Positions 9,359 to 17,770 of a stretch of DNA of 64,000 bases are shown here, piece after piece; within the stretch, counting starts at the first letter, position 1, and each line of letters starts with the position of its first letter. The DNA lies in the NCBI GenBank assembly GCA_016786725.1, contig JAEUVU010000007.1, positions 186,001 to 250,000 of the forward strand, in the 5' to 3' direction. Origin of the DNA: Ferruginibacter sp. Its GTDB lineage: Bacteria; Bacteroidota; Bacteroidia; Chitinophagales; Chitinophagaceae. The notes under the pieces are model-generated. The model was not told the DNA's origin. It saw only the letters and a list, made by a program, of their open reading frames with translations, and ran no database searches. Position numbers and translations under genes: made by a program.

Positions 9359-9964
9359 ATGATATTAATAGGATACAGCGGTCATGCATTTGTGATATAT
9401 GGCATTTTTAAAGCTGCCGGTAAAAAAATTGCCGGCTATTGCGATGTAACTGAAAAAACATATAATCCATTTGGCTTGCAATATTTTGGAAAAGAAAATT
9501 CAGAAACCGGTTTGCAGGCAATAAAAGATCATGGTTATTTTATTGCTGTTGGCGATAACGGGTTGCGGAAAAAAATCTATGAGGGGCTTGCAAAAGATAA
9601 CCTGCAACCGGGTAATGCCATACACCCATCAGCAGTTATAGACCCATCGGCAAACGTTGCAGAAGCTGGAGTGATGGTTGCAGCTAATGTTACCATTAAT
9701 CCATTGGCTTCAATTGCAACAGGCGCAATTTGCAATACCGGCTGCATTATTGAGCATGAATGCATAGTTGGTGAATTCGCCCATATTGGCCCCGGTGCTG
9801 TGTTGTGCGGAAATGTAAAAATCGGTGACGGTACTTTTATTGGTGCCAATGCTGTGATACGGCAGGGAGTAACGGTAGGCAAAAATGCCATGATCGGTGC
9901 AGGGGCTGTTGTGGTAAAAGATGTGCCGGATAATGTTACCGTAATCGGCGTTCCTGCAAGATAG
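9359..9964 (+). CDS. NeuD/PglD-family sugar O/N-acetyltransferase
   Basis: Acetyl-CoA-dependent acetyltransferase acting on an amino sugar, probably a UDP-4-amino sugar as in bacillosamine synthesis. The 201-residue protein has the N-terminal PglD Rossmann-like domain (MILIGYSGHAFVIYGIF) and a C-terminal left-handed beta-helix with hexapeptide repeats from about residue 85. It carries the two His positions typical of PglD (IIEHECIVGEFAHIGPGA) and ends at the usual VIGVPAR. Its substrate would be supplied by the DegT-type aminotransferase that now lies 5 kb downstream beyond an inserted gene pair. Confidence 0.88.
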   Translation: MILIGYSGHAFVIYGIFKAAGKKIAGYCDVTEKTYNPFGLQYFGKENSETGLQAIKDHGYFIAVGDNGLRKKIYEGLAKDNLQPGNAIHPSAVIDPSANVAEAGVMVAANVTINPLASIATGAICNTGCIIEHECIVGEFAHIGPGAVLCGNVKIGDGTFIGANAVIRQGVTVGKNAMIGAGAVVVKDVPDNVTVIGVPAR

Positions 9965-9965
9965 T

Positions 9966-10036
9966 AATTAGGAATTAAGGGTTATCAACTCATAGAGTTC
10001 TCCTAATCCCTAATTCCCAACTCCTAATCCCTAACT
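9966..10036. repeat. Intergenic CTAATCCCTAA-type repeat
   Basis: The gap contains a left part AATTAGGAATTAAGGG and a right part of two tandem-like copies of CTAATCCCTAA(T/C)TCCC. Left and right are imperfect reverse complements. It is one of several low-complexity inverted repeats at gene boundaries in this window. Confidence 0.6.
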
Positions 10037-10040
10037 CCCT

Positions 10041-10048
10041 TATCTTTG
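10041..10048 (+). promoter_or_regulatory. Bacteroidota -7 element before the SDR gene
   Basis: TATCTTTG matches the TAnnTTTG consensus exactly and is followed by CAACGCAAA and an ATG 24 bases further on. No clear -33 TTTG precedes it; the upstream sequence is the repeat at 9966-10036. A near-identical segment (CATCTTTGCAACGCAAA) precedes the mini-gene at 37598. Confidence 0.6.
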
Positions 10049-10071
10049 CAACGCAAAAACAAAACAGTAAA

Positions 10072-11043
10072 ATGAAAGTTTTAGTTACAGGTGGTGCAGG
10101 CTATATTGGCTCTGTACTGGTTCGCCAGTTATTGAATAAAGGTTACCAGGTAAGGGCCATTGACTCTTTAAAGTTTGGTGGTGATGCATTGTATGATGTA
10201 ATGCTGAACCCAAATTTTGAATTTATGAAAGGTGATATCCGCAATGCGGATGATGTTGATAAAGCAATTGAAGGCGTAGATGCCATTGCACACCTGGCGG
10301 CTATTGTTGGCGATCCTGCCTGTAAAAAATTCAGTTTTGAAGCAAACGAAACCAACTGGGATGGCGCTGTATTGTTGTTTAATAAAGCCGAAGCTGCCGG
10401 TGTAAAACGTTTTGTGTTTTCGAGCACCTGCAGCAATTATGGTAAGATGGCAGACCCGGATTCTTTTGTGGTGGAAACATCCTCACTCAACCCGGTTTCT
10501 TTGTATGCCGAGCTGAAAGTAAAATTTGAAAGGTATCTTATAGAAGACAATAAAGACAGCCGCATGTGCAGCACGGCTTTGCGTTTTAGCACGGTGTATG
10601 GTTTTTCTCCAAGGATAAGATTTGACCTGACCGTAAATGAATTTACCCGCAATGCTGCTGTAAAAGGAGAGCAGGAAATATGGGGCCAACAGTTTTGGCG
10701 CCCTTACTGTCATGTAGATGACCTGGCAAGATCGGTTGTATTGGTGCTGGAAAGCCCGGTAGAAAAAGTAAGGGCCAATGTGTTTAATGTAGGCAGCACA
10801 GAAGAGAATTATACAAAAGGCATGATCATTAAAGAGGTTTGCAAAGTGGTACCTAATGTAAATGTTATTTATGTTGACAGCAGCGAAGACCCACGTGATT
10901 ACCGGGTTAATTTTGATAAGATAAAAAATGAACTGGGTTTTACTATCACTAAAAAAGTACCTGATGGCGTAAAAGAAATTTACACGCTTTTAAAAACGGG
11001 GATTGTTACTGATTCCTTTGTGGAGAAATTCAGGAATATCTGA
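10072..11043 (+). CDS. NAD-dependent epimerase/dehydratase, extended SDR
   Basis: A 323-residue extended short-chain dehydrogenase that probably epimerises or dehydrates a nucleotide sugar for the surface glycan. Marks are the GGAGYIGS NAD-binding loop at residues 7-14, the active-site FSSTCSNYG and the YAELK catalytic Tyr/Lys pair at about residues 144-148, and the RPYCHVDDLA substrate-domain motif. It is full length for the family. The exact reaction cannot be told from the sequence. It has its own -7 element at 10041 and a strong terminator at 11116, so it is probably monocistronic. Confidence 0.88.
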   Translation: MKVLVTGGAGYIGSVLVRQLLNKGYQVRAIDSLKFGGDALYDVMLNPNFEFMKGDIRNADDVDKAIEGVDAIAHLAAIVGDPACKKFSFEANETNWDGAVLLFNKAEAAGVKRFVFSSTCSNYGKMADPDSFVVETSSLNPVSLYAELKVKFERYLIEDNKDSRMCSTALRFSTVYGFSPRIRFDLTVNEFTRNAAVKGEQEIWGQQFWRPYCHVDDLARSVVLVLESPVEKVRANVFNVGSTEENYTKGMIIKEVCKVVPNVNVIYVDSSEDPRDYRVNFDKIKNELGFTITKKVPDGVKEIYTLLKTGIVTDSFVEKFRNI

Positions 11044-11115
11044 TATAAAGATTCAAGTCAATAGATGCTTAAATAGGGTGTATAATACAACTATATTTTC
11101 CGCGTTAATTTTGGA

Positions 11116-11150
11116 AGCCCCTGATCTTTTAAATCCATCAGGGGCTTTTT
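11116..11150 (+). terminator. Rho-independent terminator after the SDR gene
   Basis: A perfect 10-base stem, AGCCCCTGAT (11116-11125) with ATCAGGGGCT (11137-11146), is followed by a T run. Confidence 0.9.
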
Positions 11151-11202
11151 GTTCAATTATTATTTTCAGTGGACGAAAAAGTTAAAGTAACTGTTTAAAT
11201 TC

Positions 11203-11946
11203 TTATTTTTTCTTATGCCACGAAAAAGTATGGCCTATAGTTAATTCTAAACTCTTGAATCTTGTAAAGAAGTATGAATCATCTTCAATATTCCTAAGGG
11301 TTAAAAATTTATTTTTAGATATATCATTGGAATATGAAAGTTCAATTGTGAAATTGCGTTCTTTAATCTCAAATTCACTGCCAATACCACCAAATAAATT
11401 CAGGCCAATAGAACTGCTTTTTTCTCCAAATTTAATTGCCTGCTTTCCTTTAAAAGTGTTCTTTGCATAACCAGTAGGGGGAGTAGGAATATAATAATCC
11501 GCTGTTCGATTTGCACTATTAACAAAAACAATCCCTGAGCCTGCCGTAAAATACAATTGCAGTTTTTTTCTTTTTATAAAATTATAATATCCTTGTATTG
11601 GAACTGAAACCCTGGTTAATTTTAATTTTTCAAATACTGAACGAGGGTCTCCTGAAATTAAATTACTGTAATGTGACCTTGAGAATTCATTTGCTATAGT
11701 GATAAGCTGAATACCCCCACTAATGGATAATGACTTATTTAATTGAAATATATGCTTATACCCAATATTGAAACCTATCTTGGAATTTTTAAAATTTTCA
11801 TATTTAGCATGATTAAATAGAATTGTTTTAGAATCATAGTCAGCCCCGGTTAAATTAGAACCAATAAAAAAATGGTGATACGACTTTTGAGCAATACAAC
11901 TGCTTACAAAAAAAACAAGTATTGAGGTTTGCAAATACTTTTTCAT
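11203..11946 (-). CDS. Outer membrane beta-barrel protein, unknown function
   Basis: A 247-residue protein with an N-terminal signal peptide (MKKYLQTSILVFFVSSCIAQ, cleavage after the AQ). The rest alternates hydrophobic and polar residues in short strands (KIGFNIGYKHIFQL, LQLYFTAGSGIVFV, FTIELSYSNDIS) and ends with an aromatic-containing strand (LELTIGHTFSW), as in small outer membrane barrels of Bacteroidota. No specific family was recognised. It lies 26 bases downstream of the subtilase gene and is likely cotranscribed. Both genes are visibly more AT-rich than the glycan genes on either side. Confidence 0.7.
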   Translation of the reverse strand: MKKYLQTSILVFFVSSCIAQKSYHHFFIGSNLTGADYDSKTILFNHAKYENFKNSKIGFNIGYKHIFQLNKSLSISGGIQLITIANEFSRSHYSNLISGDPRSVFEKLKLTRVSVPIQGYYNFIKRKKLQLYFTAGSGIVFVNSANRTADYYIPTPPTGYAKNTFKGKQAIKFGEKSSSIGLNLFGGIGSEFEIKERNFTIELSYSNDISKNKFLTLRNIEDDSYFFTRFKSLELTIGHTFSWHKKK

Positions 11947-11972
11947 AAAAAAAGTTTAAGTGAAATATAAAA

Positions 11973-14471
11973 TTATTTTTTTAGAAACTTATAACTCTTA
12001 TTTCCATATTTCAGAAAGTAAACTCCAGTTTTTAATTCTGAAATATTAAATGTTAAAAGATTAAATCCTTTATTAATTTTTTGGCTTGTGATGATTTTTA
12101 CTTTTATTCCTATGGAATTTATTATTTCTATATTTTCCATTTTTTCAACATCTGAATTAACCTGAAAAGTTAGTGTATTAAATACTGGATTAGGTTTAAT
12201 TGCATTGTTAGTAAAATCAACGGGCATATCATTAATTACAACTTTATCATCTAGTTCTAGTCTAAAGGGAAGTTTGGAAACCAAAATTGAGCTATCGGTT
12301 CTATTTCGCTGAATAAGCTGATAGTCAATTGCAGTAGGGCTACCAACAACTACATAATTAAAACTAATGCCTGTTGGCGAAGCAGGAATCCAACCCAGTT
12401 CCTGACCGATGCTATTATAGCCATAGTAAATGTAAGACCGTAGAGTTGCAGCAGTATTTGTTACATTTATAGCCTCAGCCCAACGCCTACCATCATTTGG
12501 ATTTGCTTGATTGAACCCGTTACTATTACAAATAATTACGGGGTTCTGCGTATAAGGATAAGTTATATTAGTCAATACTTCGTGCCTTCTCAAGAATGCC
12601 AATCCAAAAGGTAGGGAAGTCGGGCAGGCTGTTCCACTAAAAAGTATTCCTATATTACCTGTTACGACGTTACTTGTTTGTCCAGCTACATTATATACAG
12701 GATTTGAAATCGTTACTCCCGGGCATGCAAGTTGCACAGCATTGTATGCGTTCAATCTGCCATAACCCATTTCACTGCTCCAGCCACCATTGGGGTGGGC
12801 GGGGGTCCAGTTATAACAGTAATTCCCAACTTTATTGCAACTTAATTCAAGTATCTTTCTTACCTGAGGTTGCGTTAAGTCTGGATTTATGTTTAACATG
12901 AGAGCAGCAACACCAGATACCATGGGAGCTGAGGCACTTGTTCCTGTAATATTTACTAAAGGCTCGGTTATGGGATCAGGAGTTACAGTAGGTATTCTGC
13001 ATCCAGGTGCAACTAAACTCAAGTAAGACCCATAATTACTACCCCAATCATTAAATTCAGGTGCGGCATATCCTTCATTTGGATCGCAACTTTCAGGCGA
13101 TTTTCTTGAATTGCAATGAGTCATGGCACCTACAGTTATCACCTTTGGATGGGTAGACGCTGGAAATCTTTGTTTTGTATTATTATTACCTGAACTAAAA
13201 ACAATAATACATCCCTTACCAGAACGTCCATTGATAGCACCATCGGTTATAGCAAGATCAAGCATATCACTTTGCCAATCTGCCCCCCAGCTGCAATTCA
13301 ATATTTCAGCCCCTGCATCAAGAGCCCAGTTTATCCCTTTTGTAAATTGGTCTGCCAATCCTATATCTGAAGCATCATTATCCCAATTATAAATTTTTAC
13401 AGGTATTATTTTTGACTCAGGTGCGACTCCTGTGATATCAATGTTATTATCTGCAACTGCAGCAATAACACCAGCAACTTTAGTTCCATGATAACCTAAA
13501 AAGGATGTACTTCCTGGTATAGCATTATATCCAGGTAAAAGATTACCTGATAGGTCATCTGTACTAACATACATACCATCATCTATTACTGCAACCTTTA
13601 TATTATTCCCCTTGCTAAATTGCCATGCATTTACTGCCCTTATGTCTGCACCTTGAGTGCCATTATATTGCCCAGTATTTAATAGGCCCCATTGTTCATT
13701 CCATCTAGGGTCTGCTGTAGTAGAGATTTTGCCAATTTGAAGAAAATTTGGAGTAGAATATTCGCACATATTACTACTGTAAAAAAAATTGGCCCAATAC
13801 ATAATACTTGATGTATTATTTCTTGGTACCGATATCCTGTAAACATTTGTGCCATAATCTGGACTTACATCTGTTGCAGTAAAGCCATAGTAGTTTATAT
13901 CAGACATGAAATCATTTATAGAATATGCAGGTTTAATTTTAATATAAAAATTTTCCTCTGTTCCTGTAGTGGCAACTTCGGTACCGGAATATGTAAATCC
14001 TTTTGATGCTGATCTTACATCAGTATTATTCAATAAAGCATTAAGCGCATTATCAAAATTATTGTACTCGTAATATTCCCATCGTGGATTGCAATCGGGG
14101 CAATTTTCACATACATAGGGTTCAAAATCTGGTTCATTTTTTTTATTATTAGATGTATCTTTAACTATTGGGTTATAAAATGCTTCTGAACACGGATAAA
14201 CCCAATGCCAGCCTGAAATTATTCTTGATTGAAGTTTTACATAATCAGGAATGTTCCACAAATTACCGTTCAATAAATCAACAGACGCACCAGTAATAAC
14301 ACTTTGTTTCTGAGCATTTGTAAGATTAGAATTAAAATGAACAAAAATTATCCTGTTGGAAAAAAATACATTTTTTGATTGTCCATTATAATAATAGTAA
14401 CCAGTGGTTTGTGAGTAAACTGAAAATACAAGGAGTAAAGAAATGATTAGGGTTAAACATTTAGCTTTCAT
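11973..14471 (-). CDS. S8-family subtilisin-like protease with T9SS sorting domain
   Basis: A secreted serine protease of 832 residues. In order: a signal peptide (residues 1-20, ending VYSQ), a prodomain-like region to about residue 250 containing a CENCPDCN segment, and the subtilase domain. The catalytic triad is visible as Asp in VAVIDDGMYVS, His in YHGTKVAGVIAA and Ser in GTSASAPMVSGVAAL. A beta-rich middle region follows, and the last 75 or so residues form a type A C-terminal domain (IKPNPVFNTL to TGVYFLKYGNKSYKFLKK) that directs export by the type IX system. It is transcribed with the downstream barrel gene. Its 5' side is the structured segment at 14492-14634. Confidence 0.93.
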   Translation of the reverse strand: MKAKCLTLIISLLLVFSVYSQTTGYYYYNGQSKNVFFSNRIIFVHFNSNLTNAQKQSVITGASVDLLNGNLWNIPDYVKLQSRIISGWHWVYPCSEAFYNPIVKDTSNNKKNEPDFEPYVCENCPDCNPRWEYYEYNNFDNALNALLNNTDVRSASKGFTYSGTEVATTGTEENFYIKIKPAYSINDFMSDINYYGFTATDVSPDYGTNVYRISVPRNNTSSIMYWANFFYSSNMCEYSTPNFLQIGKISTTADPRWNEQWGLLNTGQYNGTQGADIRAVNAWQFSKGNNIKVAVIDDGMYVSTDDLSGNLLPGYNAIPGSTSFLGYHGTKVAGVIAAVADNNIDITGVAPESKIIPVKIYNWDNDASDIGLADQFTKGINWALDAGAEILNCSWGADWQSDMLDLAITDGAINGRSGKGCIIVFSSGNNNTKQRFPASTHPKVITVGAMTHCNSRKSPESCDPNEGYAAPEFNDWGSNYGSYLSLVAPGCRIPTVTPDPITEPLVNITGTSASAPMVSGVAALMLNINPDLTQPQVRKILELSCNKVGNYCYNWTPAHPNGGWSSEMGYGRLNAYNAVQLACPGVTISNPVYNVAGQTSNVVTGNIGILFSGTACPTSLPFGLAFLRRHEVLTNITYPYTQNPVIICNSNGFNQANPNDGRRWAEAINVTNTAATLRSYIYYGYNSIGQELGWIPASPTGISFNYVVVGSPTAIDYQLIQRNRTDSSILVSKLPFRLELDDKVVINDMPVDFTNNAIKPNPVFNTLTFQVNSDVEKMENIEIINSIGIKVKIITSQKINKGFNLLTFNISELKTGVYFLKYGNKSYKFLKK

Positions 14472-14491
14472 TTTTTTGCGGTTAAGATTGT

Positions 14492-14634
14492 GAAAAAGGT
14501 GTGTCCTTACACTTCACAACCGTCAGAAGGCATCTGGAGAGCCTTGGCACAGCAGAAAGTAAAGGAACACACCTTTTTCAGATGTGTTCGCTTCAACTTA
14601 CCCTGTGCCATAAAAACTTCCAGATTTTTCTGAC
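14492..14634. ncRNA. Candidate structured RNA or regulatory leader with two alternative folds
   Basis: Fold 1 is a long irregular hairpin: GTCAGAA (14522-14528) with TTCTGAC (14628-14634), ATCTGGA (14532-14538) with TCCAGAT (14619-14625), TGGCACAG (14545-14552) with CTGTGCCA (14603-14610) and GAACAC (14565-14570) with GTGTTC (14584-14589). Fold 2 pairs 14492-14510 with 14559-14579 as 19 base pairs with two bulged A residues, and is incompatible with the inner part of fold 1. No open frame covers it. Read on the plus strand it could be a free RNA ending at the terminator at 14775 (the size and bulged-rod shape recall 6S-type RNAs). Read on the minus strand it is the leader of the subtilase gene. 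Orientation is not settled. Confidence 0.5.
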
Positions 14635-14774
14635 AGAGTCCGTTTAGGAACAACAATAATTTATAAGTTAAAGGTATAAGTTATTTTATGATAAAAAATA
14701 CCTCAAAGTGGTAATGAGTAAAACATAGTAGCAATTTTTCCTTTTTACCTGCTTGCCTTCAAAATTAAAATTTC

Positions 14775-14809
14775 AATTGCTCCCGCTTTTAGGCTGGAGC
14801 AATTTTTTT
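14775..14809 (+). terminator. Rho-independent terminator without an upstream plus-strand ORF
   Basis: AATTGCTCC (14775-14783) pairs perfectly with GGAGCAATT (14796-14804), followed by a T run to 14809. The nearest plus-strand gene upstream already has its own terminator at 11116, so this one implies a separate plus-strand transcript from the 14.5-14.8 kb interval. Confidence 0.75.
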
Positions 14810-14812
14810 GTA

Positions 14813-14820
14813 TAGGTTTG
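14813..14820 (+). promoter_or_regulatory. -7 element before the aminotransferase gene
   Basis: TAGGTTTG fits TAnnTTTG and lies 51 bases before the ATG at 14872, directly after the terminator at 14775. No good -33 TTTG is seen at the expected distance, so activity is uncertain. Confidence 0.45.
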
Positions 14821-14871
14821 CACAGCAATAATAAGCCTGGCTGTTAAGGCGTTTATTCAAAAAACAAGACT

Positions 14872-16002
14872 ATGCTTTTACTCAGTGGCCCCAATATGGC
14901 GGGCAACGAATGGAAATATGTTAAAGACTGCCTCGATACCGGTTGGGTAAGCAGCGTGGGCGCTTATGTGGACCAGTTTGAAAAAATGAGTGCCGAGTTT
15001 GCTGGTACAAAATATGCAGTGGCAACCAGCAGCGGAACTACGGCCCTGCACATTTGCCTTATTATGATGGGGGTTAATGCAGATGATTATGTCATTACGC
15101 CTAATATCACTTTTATTGCTACCTGCAACTCTATTAAATATACAGGTGCCGATCCGATATTGATTGATACCCATCCCTGCAGCTGGCAAATGGACCTTGA
15201 CCTGCTGGAAAAATTTTTTGCAGAAGAAACAGAACAGCGTAACGGCGCATGTCATTATAAAAAAGACGGAAGGAGAATTCCGGTTTTAATGCCTGTACAT
15301 GTATTGGGCAATATTTGTGATATGGATCGGTTGATGGCAATCGCCAAACAAAATAATGTTACTGTGATTGAGGACAGTACAGAAGCCCTGGGTTCTTATT
15401 ACAAAGGTAAACACGCCGGCAGTTTTGGTTTGATGGGTACTTTCAGTTACAACGGCAATAAAATAATTACAACCGGTGGTGGTGGTATGATCGTTACTGA
15501 TGATGAAGCACTGGCAAAAAAAGCAAAGCATCTCACCACGCAGGCAAAGAGCGATCCTTTTGAATACAAGCATGATGAGATTGGCTACAATTACCGCCTG
15601 GTAAATGTTGCAGCGGCGATGGGTGTGGCGCAAATGGAGCAGTTGCCCGGCTTTATAAAGCGCAAGCACGAAATAACGGACTTTTATAAAAATGCTTTGC
15701 AGGGAGTAGGGGACATAAGTTTCCAGGAAGTAAGTGCAGATGTAAATGCCAATTGCTGGCTGCCTACCATCATGACAGAAAGGCAAAGGGATGTGCTAAA
15801 AATCCTAAACGATAACAAAATGCAGAGCCGCCCTTTTTGGGTACCGATGAACCAACTGAGAATGTTTACCGACAATATTTTTTACAATAATTCTGATCAA
15901 TCAGATTATGTTTACCAAAGATGCTTAAGCATTCCTTGTTCAACCAATATCACTGATGAAGAAATGGAAGCTGTGAGTAATAAAATAAAAGAAGTTTTTT
16001 AA
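14872..16002 (+). CDS. DegT/DnrJ/EryC1/StrS-family PLP aminotransferase
   Basis: PLP-dependent aminotransferase that installs an amino group on a UDP-4-keto-6-deoxy sugar; PglE is the closest functional model given the PglA-, PglC- and PglD-like neighbours. The 376-residue length is normal. Marks are GTKYAVATSSGTTALHICL (cofactor phosphate loop), EDSTEALGSYYKGKHAGSFG and FSYNGNKIITTGGGGMIV, with the Schiff-base lysine at about residue 197. The C-terminal region (SRPFWVPMNQL) is also typical. No matching 4,6-dehydratase is in the window. It is separated from the PglD-like gene by the SDR, barrel and subtilase genes. Confidence 0.92.
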   Translation: MLLLSGPNMAGNEWKYVKDCLDTGWVSSVGAYVDQFEKMSAEFAGTKYAVATSSGTTALHICLIMMGVNADDYVITPNITFIATCNSIKYTGADPILIDTHPCSWQMDLDLLEKFFAEETEQRNGACHYKKDGRRIPVLMPVHVLGNICDMDRLMAIAKQNNVTVIEDSTEALGSYYKGKHAGSFGLMGTFSYNGNKIITTGGGGMIVTDDEALAKKAKHLTTQAKSDPFEYKHDEIGYNYRLVNVAAAMGVAQMEQLPGFIKRKHEITDFYKNALQGVGDISFQEVSADVNANCWLPTIMTERQRDVLKILNDNKMQSRPFWVPMNQLRMFTDNIFYNNSDQSDYVYQRCLSIPCSTNITDEEMEAVSNKIKEVF

Positions 16003-16120
16003 ATGTTTCTGGTTTCTGGTTATTCCGTTCCCCGTTAGTTAAAACAGAACACAAGCTGTCATAACGAAACAATCTACGAGAAACAAGAAACAGATCAACG
16101 AGAAACAAGAAACGGAAATA
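16003..16120. repeat. Imperfect inverted repeat of GTTTCT/AGAAAC units
   Basis: The gap begins with GTTTCTGGTTTCTGGTT and ends with two copies of GAGAAACAAGAAAC. The two ends are reverse-complementary. The centre holds ACAAGCTGTCATAACG with no gene. Confidence 0.6.
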
Positions 16121-16777
16121 ATGTACAAAATTATAAAGCGCCTTACTGATATCCTCATTGCATCCCTTGCATTAATACTCTTATCTCCCATACTTATCCC
16201 TTGCATCCTTATCTTAATGCTAACCGGCGAGCATAAAGTTTTTTATTTTCAAAAAAGAATGGGCTATAAAAACCGCATCTTCGATATCTGGAAATTTGCC
16301 ACCATGCTAAAGAACAGCCCCAACATGGGAACCGGTGAAATTACTTTGCGTAACGACCCAAGGGTAACCCGGTTCGGAAAATTCCTTCGCATCAGCAAGA
16401 TCAATGAGCTGCCGCAGATCATCAATGTTTTTAAAGGAGATATGAGTATTGTTGGCCCAAGGCCACTGATGGAAGTGAGTTTTAAGCAATATCCCAAAGA
16501 AGTGCAGCAAAGGATTTATAACTGTAAACCCGGTATGACGGGTATTGGTTCTCTTGTTTTCAGGGATGAAGAAAAAATGGTTTCAGATGCGCCCGATCCC
16601 AGGGCCATGTACACAAACATCTACCTGTACAAAGGGCAATTGGAATTGTGGTATCAAAAAAATGCCTCTCTGTACACAGATTTTATGATCATATTTCTCA
16701 CCGCCTGGTCAATACTTTTTCCGCAGAACAAACTCGTAAATAAAATTTTTAAAGACTTACCGGTACGCTCATTTTAG
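16121..16777 (+). CDS. Bacterial sugar transferase (PglC/WcaJ-type phosphoglycosyl transferase)
   Basis: Initiating enzyme that transfers a phospho-sugar from a UDP-sugar to undecaprenyl phosphate at the inner membrane. It has the small PglC-type layout of 218 residues: an N-terminal re-entrant helix (LTDILIASLALILLSPILIPCILIL), QKRMGYKNRIFDIWKFATM, DPRVTRFGKFLR and GDMSIVGPRPL. At the catalytic dyad the family usually has Asp-Glu (DELPQ), but this protein reads SKINELPQI, with Asn95 in place of the nucleophilic Asp. It may still act if the variant is tolerated. Context with PglA-, PglD- and PglE-like genes supports a bacillosamine-like initiating sugar. Confidence 0.9.
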   Translation: MYKIIKRLTDILIASLALILLSPILIPCILILMLTGEHKVFYFQKRMGYKNRIFDIWKFATMLKNSPNMGTGEITLRNDPRVTRFGKFLRISKINELPQIINVFKGDMSIVGPRPLMEVSFKQYPKEVQQRIYNCKPGMTGIGSLVFRDEEKMVSDAPDPRAMYTNIYLYKGQLELWYQKNASLYTDFMIIFLTAWSILFPQNKLVNKIFKDLPVRSF

Positions 16778-16867
16778 GTAATTATTATAAATTTAGTAAA
16801 GCATTGTCGGGTTTTGATTAAACAATTTCAACTCCCCGGTTGTAATATGGCTGAATAAAATACCAAT

Positions 16868-17746
16868 ATGCATTCATTCACCATTAAAGATCTCGAAAAC
16901 CTTTCAGGCATTAAAGCCCATACTATCCGGATATGGGAGCAGCGCTATTCATTTCTTAAACCAAGCCGTACTGGCACCAATATCAGGGTTTACAGTAATG
17001 ATGAGTTGAAAAAATTGCTCAATGTTGCACTGCTTAATAAATTTGGTTTTAAGATATCCCACATTGATAAAATGAATGAAGGTGAGATCACCCAGAAAGT
17101 TCTTTCCCTGAATCAGCAGGAGGCAATGCAGGACAGGATCATCAATGTGCTGATACAGACTATGGTTGACCTGGATGTTGAATCTTTTGAAAGGGTACTG
17201 GATGATTTTATTATTGCAAAAGGAATTGAAAAAACAATTTCACAAATCATATTTCCCTTTCTTGAAAAAATAGGGATACTCTGGTTAACCAACCATATCA
17301 TTCCTGCACAGGAACATTTGGTGAGCAATATCATTCGCCAAAAACTAATAGTAGGCATCGAAAATGTAAACAGTACCATCAAAATAAATAAATCGGTGCT
17401 GTTGTTTCTGCCCGAAACAGAATATCATGAATTGAGTTTGTTGTTTATAAATTATATGCTTAAGAGCAGGGGCGTTACCACCATTTATCTTGGTTGCAGC
17501 ATCCCTTTAAGAGATGTTGAGTACCTGGTAAAGCTAAAAAAGCCAGATTATATCTACACACATTTAACTTCGGCAGGTTCCCGTTTTAATTTTCACAAAT
17601 TCATTGAGGAATTGAGCAGGAGATTTTCCAAAACACCGGTAATTATATCCGGACAGCTTACAAATACTTACGAAAAAAAAATCCAGCCACCCATCAGGTT
17701 TCGTAAATCCTATGCAGAGGTGATGGAGTTTTTGGCCGCTTTCTGA
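16868..17746 (+). CDS. CarH/LitR-like MerR regulator with cobalamin-binding-type domain
   Basis: Transcription factor that most likely controls the carotenoid genes beside it. Residues 1-70 are a MerR winged helix (FTIKDLENLSGIKAHTIRIWEQRY). Residues 85-165 form the four-helix domain that caps adenosylcobalamin in CarH, and about 170-292 form a B12-binding-type domain. The capping residues W139 and E149-H150 are present with CarH-like spacing, and H187 (ETEYHELS) fits the lower cobalamin ligand. The position of the light-dependent upper ligand His is Leu140, the glycine after H187 is Ser190, and the late GG is SG. Light sensing may therefore be altered or lost. The next gene is an ECF sigma factor, the usual LitR-LitS arrangement. 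Confidence 0.85.
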   Translation: MHSFTIKDLENLSGIKAHTIRIWEQRYSFLKPSRTGTNIRVYSNDELKKLLNVALLNKFGFKISHIDKMNEGEITQKVLSLNQQEAMQDRIINVLIQTMVDLDVESFERVLDDFIIAKGIEKTISQIIFPFLEKIGILWLTNHIIPAQEHLVSNIIRQKLIVGIENVNSTIKINKSVLLFLPETEYHELSLLFINYMLKSRGVTTIYLGCSIPLRDVEYLVKLKKPDYIYTHLTSAGSRFNFHKFIEELSRRFSKTPVIISGQLTNTYEKKIQPPIRFRKSYAEVMEFLAAF

Positions 17747-17770
17747 CCACTCTTTTTTTGTCAAAATTGA

